Origin: Vibrio mimicus CAIM 602
GTDB taxonomy: Bacteria; Pseudomonadota; Gammaproteobacteria; Enterobacterales; Vibrionaceae
NCBI RefSeq assembly: GCF_000338875.1
Contig: NZ_AOMO01000033.1
Coordinates: forward strand, 1 to 64,000
DNA: 64,000 nt
Direction of reading: 5' to 3'
Shown here: positions 9,461 through 19,868 of the stretch, piece by piece
Layout: every line of letters starts with the position of its first letter
Position numbering within the stretch: the first letter of the stretch is position 1
Notes under the pieces: model-generated
What the model was told of the DNA's origin: nothing
What the model saw: the letters and a program-made list of their open reading frames with translations, nothing else
The model's database searches: none
Translations under genes and position numbers: made by a program

Positions 9461-12400
9461 TTAGGCAATACGATTGAGCAGTGCACGTAACTTAAGGGGT
9501 TTGATCGGTTTCGCCATAAAACTGAACCCATTGGACTCAATCCCTTCCAAAATATCTGGGCTACGATCGGCACTGATAATCACGCCCGCGAAGCAGTCAC
9601 CCAGACGCAAGCGACACTGCTGCAAGACTTCTAAACCCGTACGACCGTTATCCAAACGATAATCAGACAAAATGACATCCGGAATCCACTGCGACTCAAG
9701 GGCTTTGAGGCTAGCATGAATGTCCGTGGCGGTTTTGACTTCACAGCCCCAGCGTTCAAGCAGGTCACGCATGCCAACCAGAATATCCGGCTCATTGTCC
9801 ACACACAGCACACGCAGGTGCTGCAACTCGGAACTCGTGTCGGCGACTGGCGTAGCTGTGCTGATCGGCTGCTGACTGGGCTCCGCTCGCTCTAACGTCA
9901 GTGAGAACACACTGCCTTGCCTTGGCCAAGAGCGCATCGAAATTTGGTGACCCAGCACATGGGCGATCCCTTTCGAGATAGCTAACCCAAGCCCTAAGCC
10001 TTGATCAGATCGCACCTGACCGCCGCGGTTAAACTCTTCAAAAATTTCCTGCTGCTTATCTTGTTCAATTCCAATCCCGTTATCCCATACATCAATGCGT
10101 ACTTGGCCTGCGACTCGGCGCACCCCCAGCACTACTTTGCCTTGTGGGTTATATCGAAACGCATTGGTGAGGAAGTTTTGGATCACTCTGCGTAACAATT
10201 TGGGATCCGAATGCACCCAGAGTGATGAGGGAACCATGCTAAATTGCACACCTTGTTTAGCTGCGAGTGCACTGAATTCTGCATTTAAGTTGGAAAGTAC
10301 ATCCATAATCGCAAAGCTGTGCGGATGGAGATCGATTTTGCCGGACTCTAAACGCGAAATATCCAGCAAATCACTGATCAAGTCCTCCGCCGCCCCCAAG
10401 GCACTTTCAATATGATGGGCAAGCTTCTGCACTTCAGCTTCTTTAGCTACTTCTGAGAGTGAAGAAGCAAACAGACGCGCCGCATTCAGTGGCTGCATCA
10501 AATCATGACTGACGGCGGCCAAAAAGCGCGATTTGGATTGCGATTCGCGCTCCGAGCGCTGGGTTGCCGTCACCAACTGTTTATTAAGCTTTTCCAGTTC
10601 TAACGTACGCTGCAACACTCGCTCTTCCAGCGTTTCATTGGCGATCTTCAGGCTCTGCTCAGCTTCTCTAAACACAGTAATATCGGTAAAGCTCATCACA
10701 AACCCACCACCGGGCATAGGGTTGCCTTGCACTTCAATCACTCGTCCATCCGCGCGCACTCGAGAAGAGGTGTGACTCGTCCCTTGTTCCAAGTGATAAA
10801 CACGACGCCGTACATGATCTTCCGGATCGCCCGGCCCACACAAACCTTGCTGAGCGTTATGGCGGATCACATCGGCAATCGGTCGCCCGACCTGAATTAA
10901 CCCGGGCGGAAACTCAAACAGTTCCAGATAACGCTGGTTCCATGCTACTAAGCGCAACTGTTTATCCACCACAGCAATCCCTTGACCTATATGTTCAATC
11001 GCCCCTTGCAACAAACCACGGCTGAAATCGTACAACTCAGAAGCTTCGTCGACTATGGTCGCCACTTCCTCAAGCTGCATCTTGCGGCCTTGCAGTGCCG
11101 AGGTCAGTACCAGCTTGGCGGAAGAGGCTCCAAACACACCCGCCAGCACTCGCTCGGTATGGCGGATCAATGCGGAGGAAGCTTGTTGGTTCGGTAGCAA
11201 TGTTTCACGTTGCTGGCTCCAGTACTGGGCAAACGCATTACGCACCCGAGAACGCCCGACAAATCGTGAGGCCAACATTTCCAATTCACCGACAGTGACT
11301 CGGCTTTGGTAGAGGCTCATGTTTTCGTTTTCTGGCAGAGGAGTACCGACAAACGCCGCTGCTTGCAAACGCTCACTCAAACTGGCGCGAGTCACTAAAG
11401 AGATGCCGATATAACACAAGGTGTTGAGGGTCACGCTCAGTAGCATTCCCCAATCCGCACTCTTTAAACCCAGTGCCACTAACCAATCAGGTGGGGTGAT
11501 TACCCACAGCAGCACGTTATTGCTGGCATCGCCCGCCAGCATATCGGTCGCACTCATCAGGGTAATCAGCCATAAAGCAAACCCGACGGCCAAGCCGACA
11601 TACACCCCTTTGCGATTGCCCTCTCGCCAATACATGCCACCGAAAATCGCTGGCGCAAACTGGGTAATAGCGGAAAACGAAAGAAAACCGATCGCCGACA
11701 ACGAAGGAATGCTATCGAGTACTTGATAGAAACCCCATGCCCCCAACAGTAAAAGCAGAATCAAGGTGCGGCGGATCACCACCAACAAGCCAGAGAAATG
11801 ACGATGGGTTCGCTGTGACAGCCTCATACGGCGCAGCAACAAAGGCATCACCAAATCATTGGAAACCATGATCGCGAGTGCGATGGTAGAAACAATCACC
11901 ATACCAGAAGCTGCAGAAGTACCACCTAAAAAGGCCAGCAAAGCCATATCATGCGCCCCTGCTGAAGCAGGTAAACTGATCATAAAGGTATCGGGTGACG
12001 TGTTCGGCAGCAGCCCCTGTCCAGTCCACGCAATCGGCAGCACAAACAGGCTCATTAACAGCAAATAAACTGGGAATAACCAGCGTGCGGTGTGCAGATC
12101 TTGCGGTCGTTCGTTTTCTACTACCATGGTATGGAATTGGCGTGGCAGACAGACGATGGCAATCATGGTCAGCAGCGTATGGATAAATAAGGTAGGCCAG
12201 TTAGGAGCTTGGTAAGTGCTGGCTGCAATCGTTGAAAGCTCTAATCCGTCGGTACGCCAAGCCAGATACGCAATAAACACTCCAACACAGAGAAACGCGA
12301 CCAATTTGACAATCGATTCAAACGCAATCGCCATCATCATCCCGCGATGGTGCTCAGTATTATCGATATGTCGAGTACCAAACAGCATGGTAAATAACGC

Positions 12401-12898
12401 CAACGCCAGCACCACAAACCAAGAAACGTGTGATTCTTGATAGCCATATTGGCCCATTAAATCAGGAGCAACGATATTTAAGCCCATGGTAATGCCGCGC
12501 AGTTGCAGCGCGATGTACGGCAGAATGCCCAATACCGCAATCACAGTGACGGCAACGGCAAGCCCTTGCGATTTGCCATAACGGGCTGCGATAAAATCGG
12601 CGAGCGAAGTAATGTGCTCACGTTTAGCGATCAAAATCAGTCGCGCCAAGACTCGCCAACCAAACACAAACATCAAGATGGGGGCGATATAGATAGGCAA
12701 AAACGACCAAGGATTGACACTCGCCTGCCCAACTGTGCCGTAGAACGTCCAAGAGGTACAGTAAACCGCAATCGACAAGCTATAGATCCATGGCCGCCAA
12801 TTGGCCAGCCAACGAGTTTGCCTATCACCATACCAAGCAATCAAAAACAGCACGCCGAGATAAGCGAGCGAAACAGGTATCACCAACCAACCTTGCAT
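9461..12898 (-). CDS. crbS: CrbS-type sensor histidine kinase with sodium:solute symporter domain
   Basis: Membrane-bound hybrid kinase, 1145 aa. Residues 1 to ~490 form a 12-13-segment sodium:solute-symporter module. A PAS domain follows (GIAVVDKQLRLVAWNQRYLE), then a coiled coil, a HisKA domain with phospho-acceptor His in AVSHDLMQPLNAAR, an HATPase domain (DNGIGI, GLGLGLAIS) and a C-terminal receiver at ~1028-1145 with phospho-Asp near 1079 (ILSDYRLDNG). In V. cholerae this architecture and neighbourhood (VC0303) is CrbS, which with the response regulator CrbR runs the acetate switch by activating acs. The acs gene lies 4 kb away in this window, which fits. No response regulator is encoded next to it. 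Confidence 0.93.
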   Translation of the reverse strand: MQGWLVIPVSLAYLGVLFLIAWYGDRQTRWLANWRPWIYSLSIAVYCTSWTFYGTVGQASVNPWSFLPIYIAPILMFVFGWRVLARLILIAKREHITSLADFIAARYGKSQGLAVAVTVIAVLGILPYIALQLRGITMGLNIVAPDLMGQYGYQESHVSWFVVLALALFTMLFGTRHIDNTEHHRGMMMAIAFESIVKLVAFLCVGVFIAYLAWRTDGLELSTIAASTYQAPNWPTLFIHTLLTMIAIVCLPRQFHTMVVENERPQDLHTARWLFPVYLLLMSLFVLPIAWTGQGLLPNTSPDTFMISLPASAGAHDMALLAFLGGTSAASGMVIVSTIALAIMVSNDLVMPLLLRRMRLSQRTHRHFSGLLVVIRRTLILLLLLGAWGFYQVLDSIPSLSAIGFLSFSAITQFAPAIFGGMYWREGNRKGVYVGLAVGFALWLITLMSATDMLAGDASNNVLLWVITPPDWLVALGLKSADWGMLLSVTLNTLCYIGISLVTRASLSERLQAAAFVGTPLPENENMSLYQSRVTVGELEMLASRFVGRSRVRNAFAQYWSQQRETLLPNQQASSALIRHTERVLAGVFGASSAKLVLTSALQGRKMQLEEVATIVDEASELYDFSRGLLQGAIEHIGQGIAVVDKQLRLVAWNQRYLELFEFPPGLIQVGRPIADVIRHNAQQGLCGPGDPEDHVRRRVYHLEQGTSHTSSRVRADGRVIEVQGNPMPGGGFVMSFTDITVFREAEQSLKIANETLEERVLQRTLELEKLNKQLVTATQRSERESQSKSRFLAAVSHDLMQPLNAARLFASSLSEVAKEAEVQKLAHHIESALGAAEDLISDLLDISRLESGKIDLHPHSFAIMDVLSNLNAEFSALAAKQGVQFSMVPSSLWVHSDPKLLRRVIQNFLTNAFRYNPQGKVVLGVRRVAGQVRIDVWDNGIGIEQDKQQEIFEEFNRGGQVRSDQGLGLGLAISKGIAHVLGHQISMRSWPRQGSVFSLTLERAEPSQQPISTATPVADTSSELQHLRVLCVDNEPDILVGMRDLLERWGCEVKTATDIHASLKALESQWIPDVILSDYRLDNGRTGLEVLQQCRLRLGDCFAGVIISADRSPDILEGIESNGFSFMAKPIKPLKLRALLNRIA

Positions 12899-12923
12899 CA
12901 GACATCCTTGCCGTTGCGAAATG

Positions 12924-12949
12924 AAAAAAGCCTCTCAATTGAGAGGCTT
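12924..12949 (-). terminator. Terminator after the MFS transporter gene
   Basis: Perfect palindromic stem AGCCTCTCAATTGAGAGGCT followed on the minus strand by six T. It separates the MFS gene from crbS, so crbS needs its own promoter in the short gap at 12899-12990 or read-through. Confidence 0.85.
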
Positions 12950-12990
12950 CTATTAAAACGAGGTTGTTTTTTGAACTCAATCAGAACGAC

Positions 12991-14181
12991 TTAATTCTGT
13001 GCTTCAGGCTCCGCTTTCAGCGCACTTCCGTCTTGTACCTGTGAAGGTGGCATATCGACGCGAATCAATAACGCGAATGCCCCCATCGCAGCCATCGCCC
13101 AAAATACGGCTGAACCCCAATGCTCATAACCCCAACCGCTTAAGGTGGTGATTATCGCAATCACGGCGCCGAGTGGAATCGCGTTATACAGCGCTTGCAG
13201 TGCCACCATCTTATTTTGTGGGGCATGCTGGATGTATTGAATAGCCGCAATGTGTGCCATCGCAAAAGTCACCCCATGCAGTAATTGAATCGCGACCAAG
13301 GCGAGAATAGTTGTTGTGGAGGCAGTTAATCCCCAACGTAGCATGACACCGATCGAGGCAGCCAAAAACAGAGCTCGCAGATTCCAGCCCGCAAACCAGC
13401 GTTTGCTAAAGGCAAATACCAGCACTTCTGATACTACGCCCAAGCTCCACAAATAGCCGATGATGTCCTCAGAATGGCCTGCTTGTTTCCAATAAATTGA
13501 GCCAAAGCTGTAGTAAGCCGCATGGCTGCCTTGGATCAGTGCGACCAGCAACAGGAACTTTACAACCGGCCATTCGGTGAGTAGCTCCGTCAGCTTGGGA
13601 CGCACCGCATGCGCCTCATGCTCTGTGACTGGCATTGGGTTAATCCTACGGAAACTGAGCAGCAAAGAAACGGCCACACCAACAAGTGCGGTGTACAAAA
13701 TCATCGAACTGCCCCACTTTGCCACCAAGAAACCCACCACGGTAGAACCCGCAATAAAGGCGATCGAGCCCCACAAACGAGTACGCCCGTAGTCGAGCAT
13801 TTTGAGCTTGGCGTAGTAGTTGGCCATCGCATCCGACAGCGGCACCACAGGACCACAACAGAGGTTAAACAGAACCGTAGCCAACGCCATTAACCAAAAG
13901 CTGCCACCGGTAAAAAAGTGGAAGCCGACAAACAATAACGCCGCGAAACTGAGCCAGCGCAACGCTGGCATTAACTGCTCAACTCGGTGCAAACGTGGCG
14001 TGAGCATGAGGTTAGCGACACAGCGCGTCGCAAAACCAATCCCGACCAACACACCAATATCAGTCGCGGATACCCCTTGGTCTTCAAACCAGAGTGACCA
14101 AAATGGCAAATAAACGCCGTAAGCAAAGAAAAAACCGATGAAATATTGCGAAATCCAACCGTAGGGAGTGGGGGTAAACAT
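12991..14181 (-). CDS. MFS transporter, HcaT (3-phenylpropionate permease)-like
   Basis: 396 aa with about 12 hydrophobic segments and the N-terminal PYGWISQYFIGFFFAYGVYL signature of the HcaT/PPP_MFS branch of the major facilitator superfamily. These are inner-membrane proton symporters; HcaT is proposed to carry 3-phenylpropionate in E. coli. No aromatic-acid catabolic genes lie nearby and the neighbours concern acetate, so the substrate here is open. Divergent from the DUF294 gene, with 217 bp between the start codons. Confidence 0.8.
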   Translation of the reverse strand: MFTPTPYGWISQYFIGFFFAYGVYLPFWSLWFEDQGVSATDIGVLVGIGFATRCVANLMLTPRLHRVEQLMPALRWLSFAALLFVGFHFFTGGSFWLMALATVLFNLCCGPVVPLSDAMANYYAKLKMLDYGRTRLWGSIAFIAGSTVVGFLVAKWGSSMILYTALVGVAVSLLLSFRRINPMPVTEHEAHAVRPKLTELLTEWPVVKFLLLVALIQGSHAAYYSFGSIYWKQAGHSEDIIGYLWSLGVVSEVLVFAFSKRWFAGWNLRALFLAASIGVMLRWGLTASTTTILALVAIQLLHGVTFAMAHIAAIQYIQHAPQNKMVALQALYNAIPLGAVIAIITTLSGWGYEHWGSAVFWAMAAMGAFALLIRVDMPPSQVQDGSALKAEPEAQN

Positions 14182-14398
14182 GATCGTTCCTAATCAAAAA
14201 GGGAAGTTCAAAGCGCGCACATTATGCATGTGGACTCGCGAGTGAAAAAGGGAAGATTACGCAACTCATCGTTTCCTGATTGCGCCCACGCTCCAAAAAC
14301 TGAAAACAGGTAGAGTTGTGCATTAGACCAAAGTCGTCTGGAGGGTAAGGGGAAATTTGTCACACTTAGTGAACCTGCCCCACTGATGAGTGCGCTCT

Positions 14399-16222
14399 AT
14401 GCCAGATAAATTCAATATGCAGTCACCGCCGTTCAACCGACTGACGGTCGAGCAGCAGCACCAACTGCGTAGCGCTTTGGATGTCGCTTACTTCCGTCAG
14501 CGTGATGTGCTGATTGATTCCAAGCAACCGACCACTCATCTGCACATTCTGATCAAAGGTACGGTGGAAGAACGCAGCCCGGACGGAAAAGAAGTGTTTG
14601 CCCACTATGCCAATGATGATCTGTTTGATGTCCGAGCCATGTTCGACGAGCACAGTAAACATCAATACATCGCGCTGGAAGACACCTTATCCTACCTACT
14701 GCCTAAGCAGACTTTTTTGGCGCTTTATCATCAAAATGGGGAATTTGCGGCTTATTTCGATAACAACCTCGCCAAACGGCAAGAATTGATTGAAGCGGCA
14801 TCACAACAAAAGAACATTGCCGAATTCATTCTGACTAAGGTCGATAGCTCCATCTATCACCCGCCTTTTATTATTTCGCCAGAACAACCGCTCAACAGTG
14901 TGACTCAATTGATGAAAGAGCGCGGGATTGATGCCGCCTTAGTCGCACTCAATCAAGATGATCCGAGATTAGACAGCACGCGCGCCCACCCTTACGCCAT
15001 CATTACCCGCACCAACATGCTACACGCGGTGATGCTCGAAGGCCGCCCTTTGGATACACCCGTCGGCGAGATTGCCACCTTTCCGGTATTACATGTCGAT
15101 GAGGGAGATTTCTTGTTCAATGCCATGGTGATGATGACTCGCCAACGCATCAAACGCGTCATGGTGTGCAATGGCAATCAGGCAGTGGGTTTGCTGTCAA
15201 TGATTCAGATCCTCAGTGCCTTTTCTACCCATTCCCATGTCCTGACTCTCGCCATTGCTCGAGCAACCAGTGTGGATGAACTGGCACTCGCCGCCAACAA
15301 ACAGCGCGAACTGGTGGAAAATTTGATGTTACGCGGGGTACGCACCCGTTTTGTGATGGAACTGATTTCCGCCGTCAATGAACAGATCATTGAAAAAGCC
15401 TTTGAATTGGTAGTACCGCCCGCTTTGCACGATCAGTGCTGCCTCGTCGTTCTTGGTTCGGAAGGCCGCGGTGAGCAGATCCTCAAAACCGATCAAGATA
15501 ACGCCCTGATCATTCAAGATGGATTGGAGTGGCACCAATGCCAACCCATCATGGAGACACTCACCCATACCTTATTCCAGCTCGGCTATCCGCTCTGCCC
15601 CGGTAAAGTGATGGTCAACAACCCGAAATGGGTGCGCAGCCAAAGCGAATGGAAACGTACCCTTTCTGATTGGGTCAAAGCCGCTCGTTCCGAACAAGTG
15701 ATGGACATTGCCATTTTTGCCGATGCCCATGCGGTGGCGGGGAATCGCTCGCTGCTTGCTCCAGTTAAAGCACATTTGCGCCAATTAATGGCCGATCAAG
15801 AGCTGATTTTGACTGAATTTACTCGCCCTGCACTCAGCTTTTCAGTGCCCCTAACGCTATTTGGTAACGTGAAAAGCAGCAAACAAGGGATAGATATCAA
15901 ACAAGGTGGGATTTTCCCTATCGTACATGGGGTGCGCGCCTTAAGTTTAGAGCACGCCATCGAGGTTAATAACACCTTTGACCGAATTGAAGCCTTAGTA
16001 CAAAAACGCGTTCTAGAACAAGAGACGGGCGATAACCTGAGCGAAGCGTTTAAGCTGTTTCTGAAACTGCGCCTTGCCCAGCAACTTGGCAATCAACACA
16101 GTACCAATCAACTCGATTTTAAGCAGCTTGATCGCACTGAACGCGATTTACTGCGCCATAGCCTGCATGTGGTGAAAAAATTTAAGCAGTGGCTTGGTTA
16201 TCACTACCAAATTCGTGATTGA
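14399..16222 (+). CDS. cNMP-binding/CBS/DUF294 nucleotidyltransferase-like signalling protein
   Basis: 607 aa from the ATG at 14399; a GTG at 14390 would add three residues. Order of domains: N-terminal cyclic-nucleotide-binding-like fold (~10-130), a CBS pair (~155-275), the DUF294 GlnD-like nucleotidyltransferase core with GSEGRGEQ and DQDNALI (G-S-x-G-R and D-x-D metal site, ~345-370), and a helical DUF294 C-terminal domain. This multi-sensor layout suggests a regulator answering to adenine nucleotides. Next gene: an exonuclease starting 8 bp after the stop codon. In my knowledge the same pair travels with acs/actP-type acetate genes in Pseudomonas, so a link to acetate metabolism is likely but not proven. 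Confidence 0.85.
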   Translation: MPDKFNMQSPPFNRLTVEQQHQLRSALDVAYFRQRDVLIDSKQPTTHLHILIKGTVEERSPDGKEVFAHYANDDLFDVRAMFDEHSKHQYIALEDTLSYLLPKQTFLALYHQNGEFAAYFDNNLAKRQELIEAASQQKNIAEFILTKVDSSIYHPPFIISPEQPLNSVTQLMKERGIDAALVALNQDDPRLDSTRAHPYAIITRTNMLHAVMLEGRPLDTPVGEIATFPVLHVDEGDFLFNAMVMMTRQRIKRVMVCNGNQAVGLLSMIQILSAFSTHSHVLTLAIARATSVDELALAANKQRELVENLMLRGVRTRFVMELISAVNEQIIEKAFELVVPPALHDQCCLVVLGSEGRGEQILKTDQDNALIIQDGLEWHQCQPIMETLTHTLFQLGYPLCPGKVMVNNPKWVRSQSEWKRTLSDWVKAARSEQVMDIAIFADAHAVAGNRSLLAPVKAHLRQLMADQELILTEFTRPALSFSVPLTLFGNVKSSKQGIDIKQGGIFPIVHGVRALSLEHAIEVNNTFDRIEALVQKRVLEQETGDNLSEAFKLFLKLRLAQQLGNQHSTNQLDFKQLDRTERDLLRHSLHVVKKFKQWLGYHYQIRD

Positions 16223-16230
16223 GGTACGTG

Positions 16231-16860
16231 ATGAACTGGTTACTGCGCCGCTATTGGCACACCAAACTCAAAGAGTCGCCCTATCAGGCGCTGTTTAACA
16301 CCGTTCACCACCAAGAGTACGTCTCGCTCGATTGTGAAACGACCAGCTTAGATCCCAAACGTGCCGAGTTAGTCACCATTGCGGCAACCAAAATCGTGGA
16401 TAACCGCATCCTCACCAGTCAGCCGTTTGAGGTGCGTCTTTGCGCACCGCAATCGCTCGACTCGGGTTCGGTACGCATTCATAAAATTCGCCATCAAGAT
16501 CTGCAAGATGGCCTAAGCGAAAAAGATGCGCTGATCCAGCTCATCGATTTTATCGGCAATCGACCTTTGGTCGGATACCACATCCGTTACGATAAGACGA
16601 TTTTAGACATTGCTTGTCGTAAACATCTCGGCTTTCCGCTGCCGAATCGCTTGATCGAGGTGAGCCAGATCTACCACGATAAACTGGAAAAACATCTGCC
16701 GAACGCCTATTTCGACCTAAGCTTGGACGCCATTTGTCGCCATCTTGATCTGCCTTTGCAAGACAAACACGATGCGCTGCAAGATGCGATTGCCGCAGCG
16801 CTGGTGTTTGTACGCCTTACCAAAGGCGATTTGCCACAGTTTGTTGCACCTAGAGTGTAA
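16231..16860 (+). CDS. DnaQ-like 3'-5' exonuclease (DEDDh)
   Basis: 209 aa from the ATG at 16231, chosen for the GAGG eight bases upstream; an in-frame TTG at 16219 is less likely. ExoI SLDCETTSLD (D-x-E), ExoII GYHIRYDKTILD and ExoIII HDALQDA (H-x4-D) are intact, so it should be an active DEDDh nuclease. It follows the DUF294 gene directly and belongs to the same operon. Its real substrate (DNA, RNA or small nucleotide) is not known. acs starts 200 bp downstream from a separate ribosome site. Confidence 0.85.
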   Translation: MNWLLRRYWHTKLKESPYQALFNTVHHQEYVSLDCETTSLDPKRAELVTIAATKIVDNRILTSQPFEVRLCAPQSLDSGSVRIHKIRHQDLQDGLSEKDALIQLIDFIGNRPLVGYHIRYDKTILDIACRKHLGFPLPNRLIEVSQIYHDKLEKHLPNAYFDLSLDAICRHLDLPLQDKHDALQDAIAAALVFVRLTKGDLPQFVAPRV

Positions 16861-17062
16861 ACAACGGCACATTTCAGTGATCTATACCTGCTCTTTTGCT
16901 GCACATTGGCCGTGAAAGCGCATCCCACCTAGGTTTCATCCTAAAGTCTAATTGTAGAAATCCCTACTCTGACTGAGAGTTATAAGCGAAACGAATTTCC
17001 GCCTCCCGTGTTTCAAACGCGCCATTTTAGGAAATTTGCCGAATTCACAAGGAGAACCAGTA

Positions 17063-19012
17063 ATGAGTGAAGCCCATATCTATCCGGTCAAACAGAACAT
17101 CAAAGCGCATACCCATGCCGATAACGATACCTATCAGGCGATGTACCAACAATCGATCACTGATCCGGAAGGCTTTTGGGGCGAACAAGGCAAAATCGTC
17201 GACTGGATTAAACCTTTTACTAAAGTAAAGAACACCTCTTTCGACCCCGGCCACATTGACATCCGTTGGTTTGAAGATGGCACACTGAACATCTCCGCCA
17301 ACTGTATCGACCGCCATCTCGCCACACGTGGCGATCAAGTCGCGATCATTTGGGAAGGCGACGACCCAACCCAAGATAAAACGCTGACGTACAAACAACT
17401 GCACCAAGAAGTGTGCCGTTTTTCCAATGCGCTGAAAGAACAAGGCGTACGTAAAGGCGATGTGGTGTGTATCTACATGCCTATGGTGCCGGAAGCGGCA
17501 GTTGCCATGTTGGCTTGTACTCGCATCGGTGCGGTACATACCATAGTATTCGGTGGTTTCTCACCAGAAGCACTGGCGGGACGTATTATCGACTCTAACG
17601 CCAAATTAGTGATCACTGCCGATGAAGGTGTCCGTGGCGGCCGCGCCGTACCACTGAAGAAAAACGTCGATGAAGCGCTGACCAACCCAGAAGTAAAAAA
17701 TATCAGTAAAGTCATGGTTCTCAAGCGTACCGGTGGCAATGTGGCTTGGCATGAGCACCGTGATATTTGGTGGCACGAAGCGACAGCTAAAGTCTCTGAC
17801 CAGTGCCAACCGGAAGAGATGAAAGCCGAAGATCCGCTGTTTATCCTTTACACTTCAGGTTCAACTGGTAAACCGAAAGGCGTACTGCACACCACAGGCG
17901 GTTATTTGGTTTATGCGACCATGACCTTTAAGTACGTGTTCGATTACCAACCAGGTGAAGTGTTCTGGTGTACCGCCGACGTGGGTTGGATCACGGGTCA
18001 CTCCTATCTGGTTTATGGCCCACTGTCGAATGGCGCAAAAACCATTCTGTTTGAAGGTGTGCCAAACTACCCAACTACAGCACGTATGAGTGAAGTAGTG
18101 GATAAACACAAGGTCAACATTCTTTATACCGCACCAACGGCGATCCGTGCGCTGATGGCCAAAGGCGATGAAGCCATTAAAGGCACCAGCCGTGACAGCT
18201 TGCGCATCATGGGCTCCGTGGGTGAACCAATTAACCCAGAAGCATGGGAATGGTACTACCGCACTATCGGTAACGAAAAATCACCGATTGTGGATACTTG
18301 GTGGCAAACCGAAACAGGTGGCATCTTGATCACGCCACTACCGGGCGCAACCGCACTGAAACCGGGTTCGGCGACACGTCCCTTCTTTGGCGTGCAGCCA
18401 GCACTGGTCGATAACATGGGCGAGATTGTTGAAGGTGCAACCGAAGGTAACTTGGTTCTACTTGATTCATGGCCAGGTCAAATGCGTACTGTGTATGGCG
18501 ATCACGACCGTTTTGAACAAACCTACTTCTCAACCTTCAAAGGCATGTACTTCACCGGTGATGGTGCGCGTCGCGATGAAGATGGTTACTACTGGATCAC
18601 CGGTCGTGTTGATGACGTACTCAATGTTTCAGGTCACCGCATGGGTACCGCAGAAATTGAATCGGCACTGGTGGCATTCAGTAAGATTGCTGAAGCAGCG
18701 GTAGTCGGTGTACCACATGACATCAAAGGCCAAGCGATTTACGCTTACATCACGCTCAATGATGGTGTGTACCCAAGTGCTGAACTGCATAAAGAAGTGA
18801 AAGATTGGGTACGTAAAGAGATTGGTGCCATCGCCACACCGGACATCCTACACTGGACAGATGCGCTGCCTAAAACCCGCTCTGGTAAAATTATGCGCCG
18901 TATTTTGCGTAAAATCGCCACCGGCGATACCAGCAACTTGGGCGACACTTCAACGCTGGCCGATCCAAGTGTGGTTGACCGCCTGATTGCCGAAAAAGCG
19001 CAACTTAAATAA
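17063..19012 (+). CDS. acs: Acetyl-coenzyme A synthetase
   Basis: AMP-forming acetate:CoA ligase; scavenges extracellular acetate via acetyl-AMP. 649 aa from the ATG at 17063, preceded by AAGGAG. The P-loop-like [11 protein letters not shown] and the adenylate-binding DTWWQTETG and [10 protein letters not shown] motifs are present. The C-terminal [11 protein letters not shown] segment contains the catalytic lysine that is reversibly acetylated in this family. In V. cholerae its expression depends on CrbS/CrbR, and crbS is in this window. The 200 bp upstream (16861-17062) should hold activator sites, but I could not identify them with confidence. Confidence 0.98.
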   Translation: MSEAHIYPVKQNIKAHTHADNDTYQAMYQQSITDPEGFWGEQGKIVDWIKPFTKVKNTSFDPGHIDIRWFEDGTLNISANCIDRHLATRGDQVAIIWEGDDPTQDKTLTYKQLHQEVCRFSNALKEQGVRKGDVVCIYMPMVPEAAVAMLACTRIGAVHTIVFGGFSPEALAGRIIDSNAKLVITADEGVRGGRAVPLKKNVDEALTNPEVKNISKVMVLKRTGGNVAWHEHRDIWWHEATAKVSDQCQPEEMKAEDPLFILYTSGSTGKPKGVLHTTGGYLVYATMTFKYVFDYQPGEVFWCTADVGWITGHSYLVYGPLSNGAKTILFEGVPNYPTTARMSEVVDKHKVNILYTAPTAIRALMAKGDEAIKGTSRDSLRIMGSVGEPINPEAWEWYYRTIGNEKSPIVDTWWQTETGGILITPLPGATALKPGSATRPFFGVQPALVDNMGEIVEGATEGNLVLLDSWPGQMRTVYGDHDRFEQTYFSTFKGMYFTGDGARRDEDGYYWITGRVDDVLNVSGHRMGTAEIESALVAFSKIAEAAVVGVPHDIKGQAIYAYITLNDGVYPSAELHKEVKDWVRKEIGAIATPDILHWTDALPKTRSGKIMRRILRKIATGDTSNLGDTSTLADPSVVDRLIAEKAQLK

Positions 19013-19042
19013 CAACAACCTTACACCTTTGCTTGCTATTTC

Positions 19043-19080
19043 AAACTCCGGTGCACCTGATGGCCGGAGTTTTTCTTTTC
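19043..19080 (+). terminator. Terminator after acs
   Basis: Stem AAACTCCGG/CCGGAGTTT with a 12-nt loop, followed by TTCTTTTC. Located 30 bp past the acs stop codon. Confidence 0.8.
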
Positions 19081-19218
19081 TCTCCCCCATCTTCTGAGAA
19101 AATGCGCTGAACTTTCCTGTTCAAGCCGATTAGGCTAAGACGAATCCCTCTGGAGCGCCCAATTCTGTTAACTTCACTCCACATTTCAAACCCGAAACTG
19201 GGTGATTAGACCAGTAAA

Positions 19219-19249
19219 TTGCTGCCATTTGTTATGAATTGGCTATAAT
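19219..19249 (+). promoter_or_regulatory. Candidate promoter for aroQ-accB-accC
   Basis: TATAAT at 19244-19249 with a weak TTGCTG at 19219-19224 (19-bp spacer), about 110 bp before aroQ. The long leader that follows fits the known long untranslated leader of acc operons. The remaining part of the acs-aroQ gap (19081-19218 and 19250-19359) shows nothing else recognisable. Confidence 0.45.
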
Positions 19250-19359
19250 CGTGGGCAATTTAATAAAAACTGCGAACTTTTGACAAAAACTTTATGTCGA
19301 ATAAGTAAATTTGTGGGAAACTGCTTATTCACCACACAATAAAGGAAGATGGCTACACG

Positions 19360-19812
19360 ATGACTGCAAAATCTCGCATTCTTGTTCTAAACGGACCAAA
19401 CCTCAATTTATTAGGTTTACGTGAACCCGCCCACTACGGTTCACAAACATTAGAACAGATCGTATCGACTTTGCGCGATCAAGCGCAAAAAGCAGGCATT
19501 GAGTTAGAGCATCTGCAATCTAACCGCGAATATGAGTTGATTGAAGCGATTCACCAAGCCTTCGGCAAAGTGGATTTTATCATCATCAACCCAGCGGCCT
19601 TTACCCATACCAGTGTTGCGTTACGCGATGCTCTATTGGGGGTGGCGATTCCTTTTATTGAAGTGCATTTGTCCAACGTTCATGCACGTGAGCCCTTCCG
19701 TCATCACTCCTACTTGTCTGATAAAGCACAAGGGGTGATTTGTGGTTTAGGCGCTCAAGGTTACGAATTCGCTTTGTCTGCCGCTATCCGAGCTTTGCAG
19801 GCCAAGCAATAA
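19360..19812 (+). CDS. aroQ: 3-dehydroquinate dehydratase, type II
   Basis: Shikimate-pathway enzyme converting 3-dehydroquinate to 3-dehydroshikimate. 150 aa, typical of the small dodecameric type II enzyme. Active-site blocks are visible: [10 protein letters not shown] with the following catalytic Tyr (HYG), [27 protein letters not shown] and the CGLGAQGY loop. It precedes accB by 56 bp, the usual aroQ-accB-accC arrangement of gammaproteobacteria. Confidence 0.97.
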   Translation: MTAKSRILVLNGPNLNLLGLREPAHYGSQTLEQIVSTLRDQAQKAGIELEHLQSNREYELIEAIHQAFGKVDFIIINPAAFTHTSVALRDALLGVAIPFIEVHLSNVHAREPFRHHSYLSDKAQGVICGLGAQGYEFALSAAIRALQAKQ

Positions 19813-19868
19813 AGACACTCTGCAGCCATTCTGGGCTGTCTTATTCACAAGATAAAAGAGAAAGAAAC

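Noticed and set aside
16861..17062. CRP-type sites upstream of acs
   Set aside because: Expected from biology, but no half-site pair close enough to TGTGA-N6-TCACA was found by eye.
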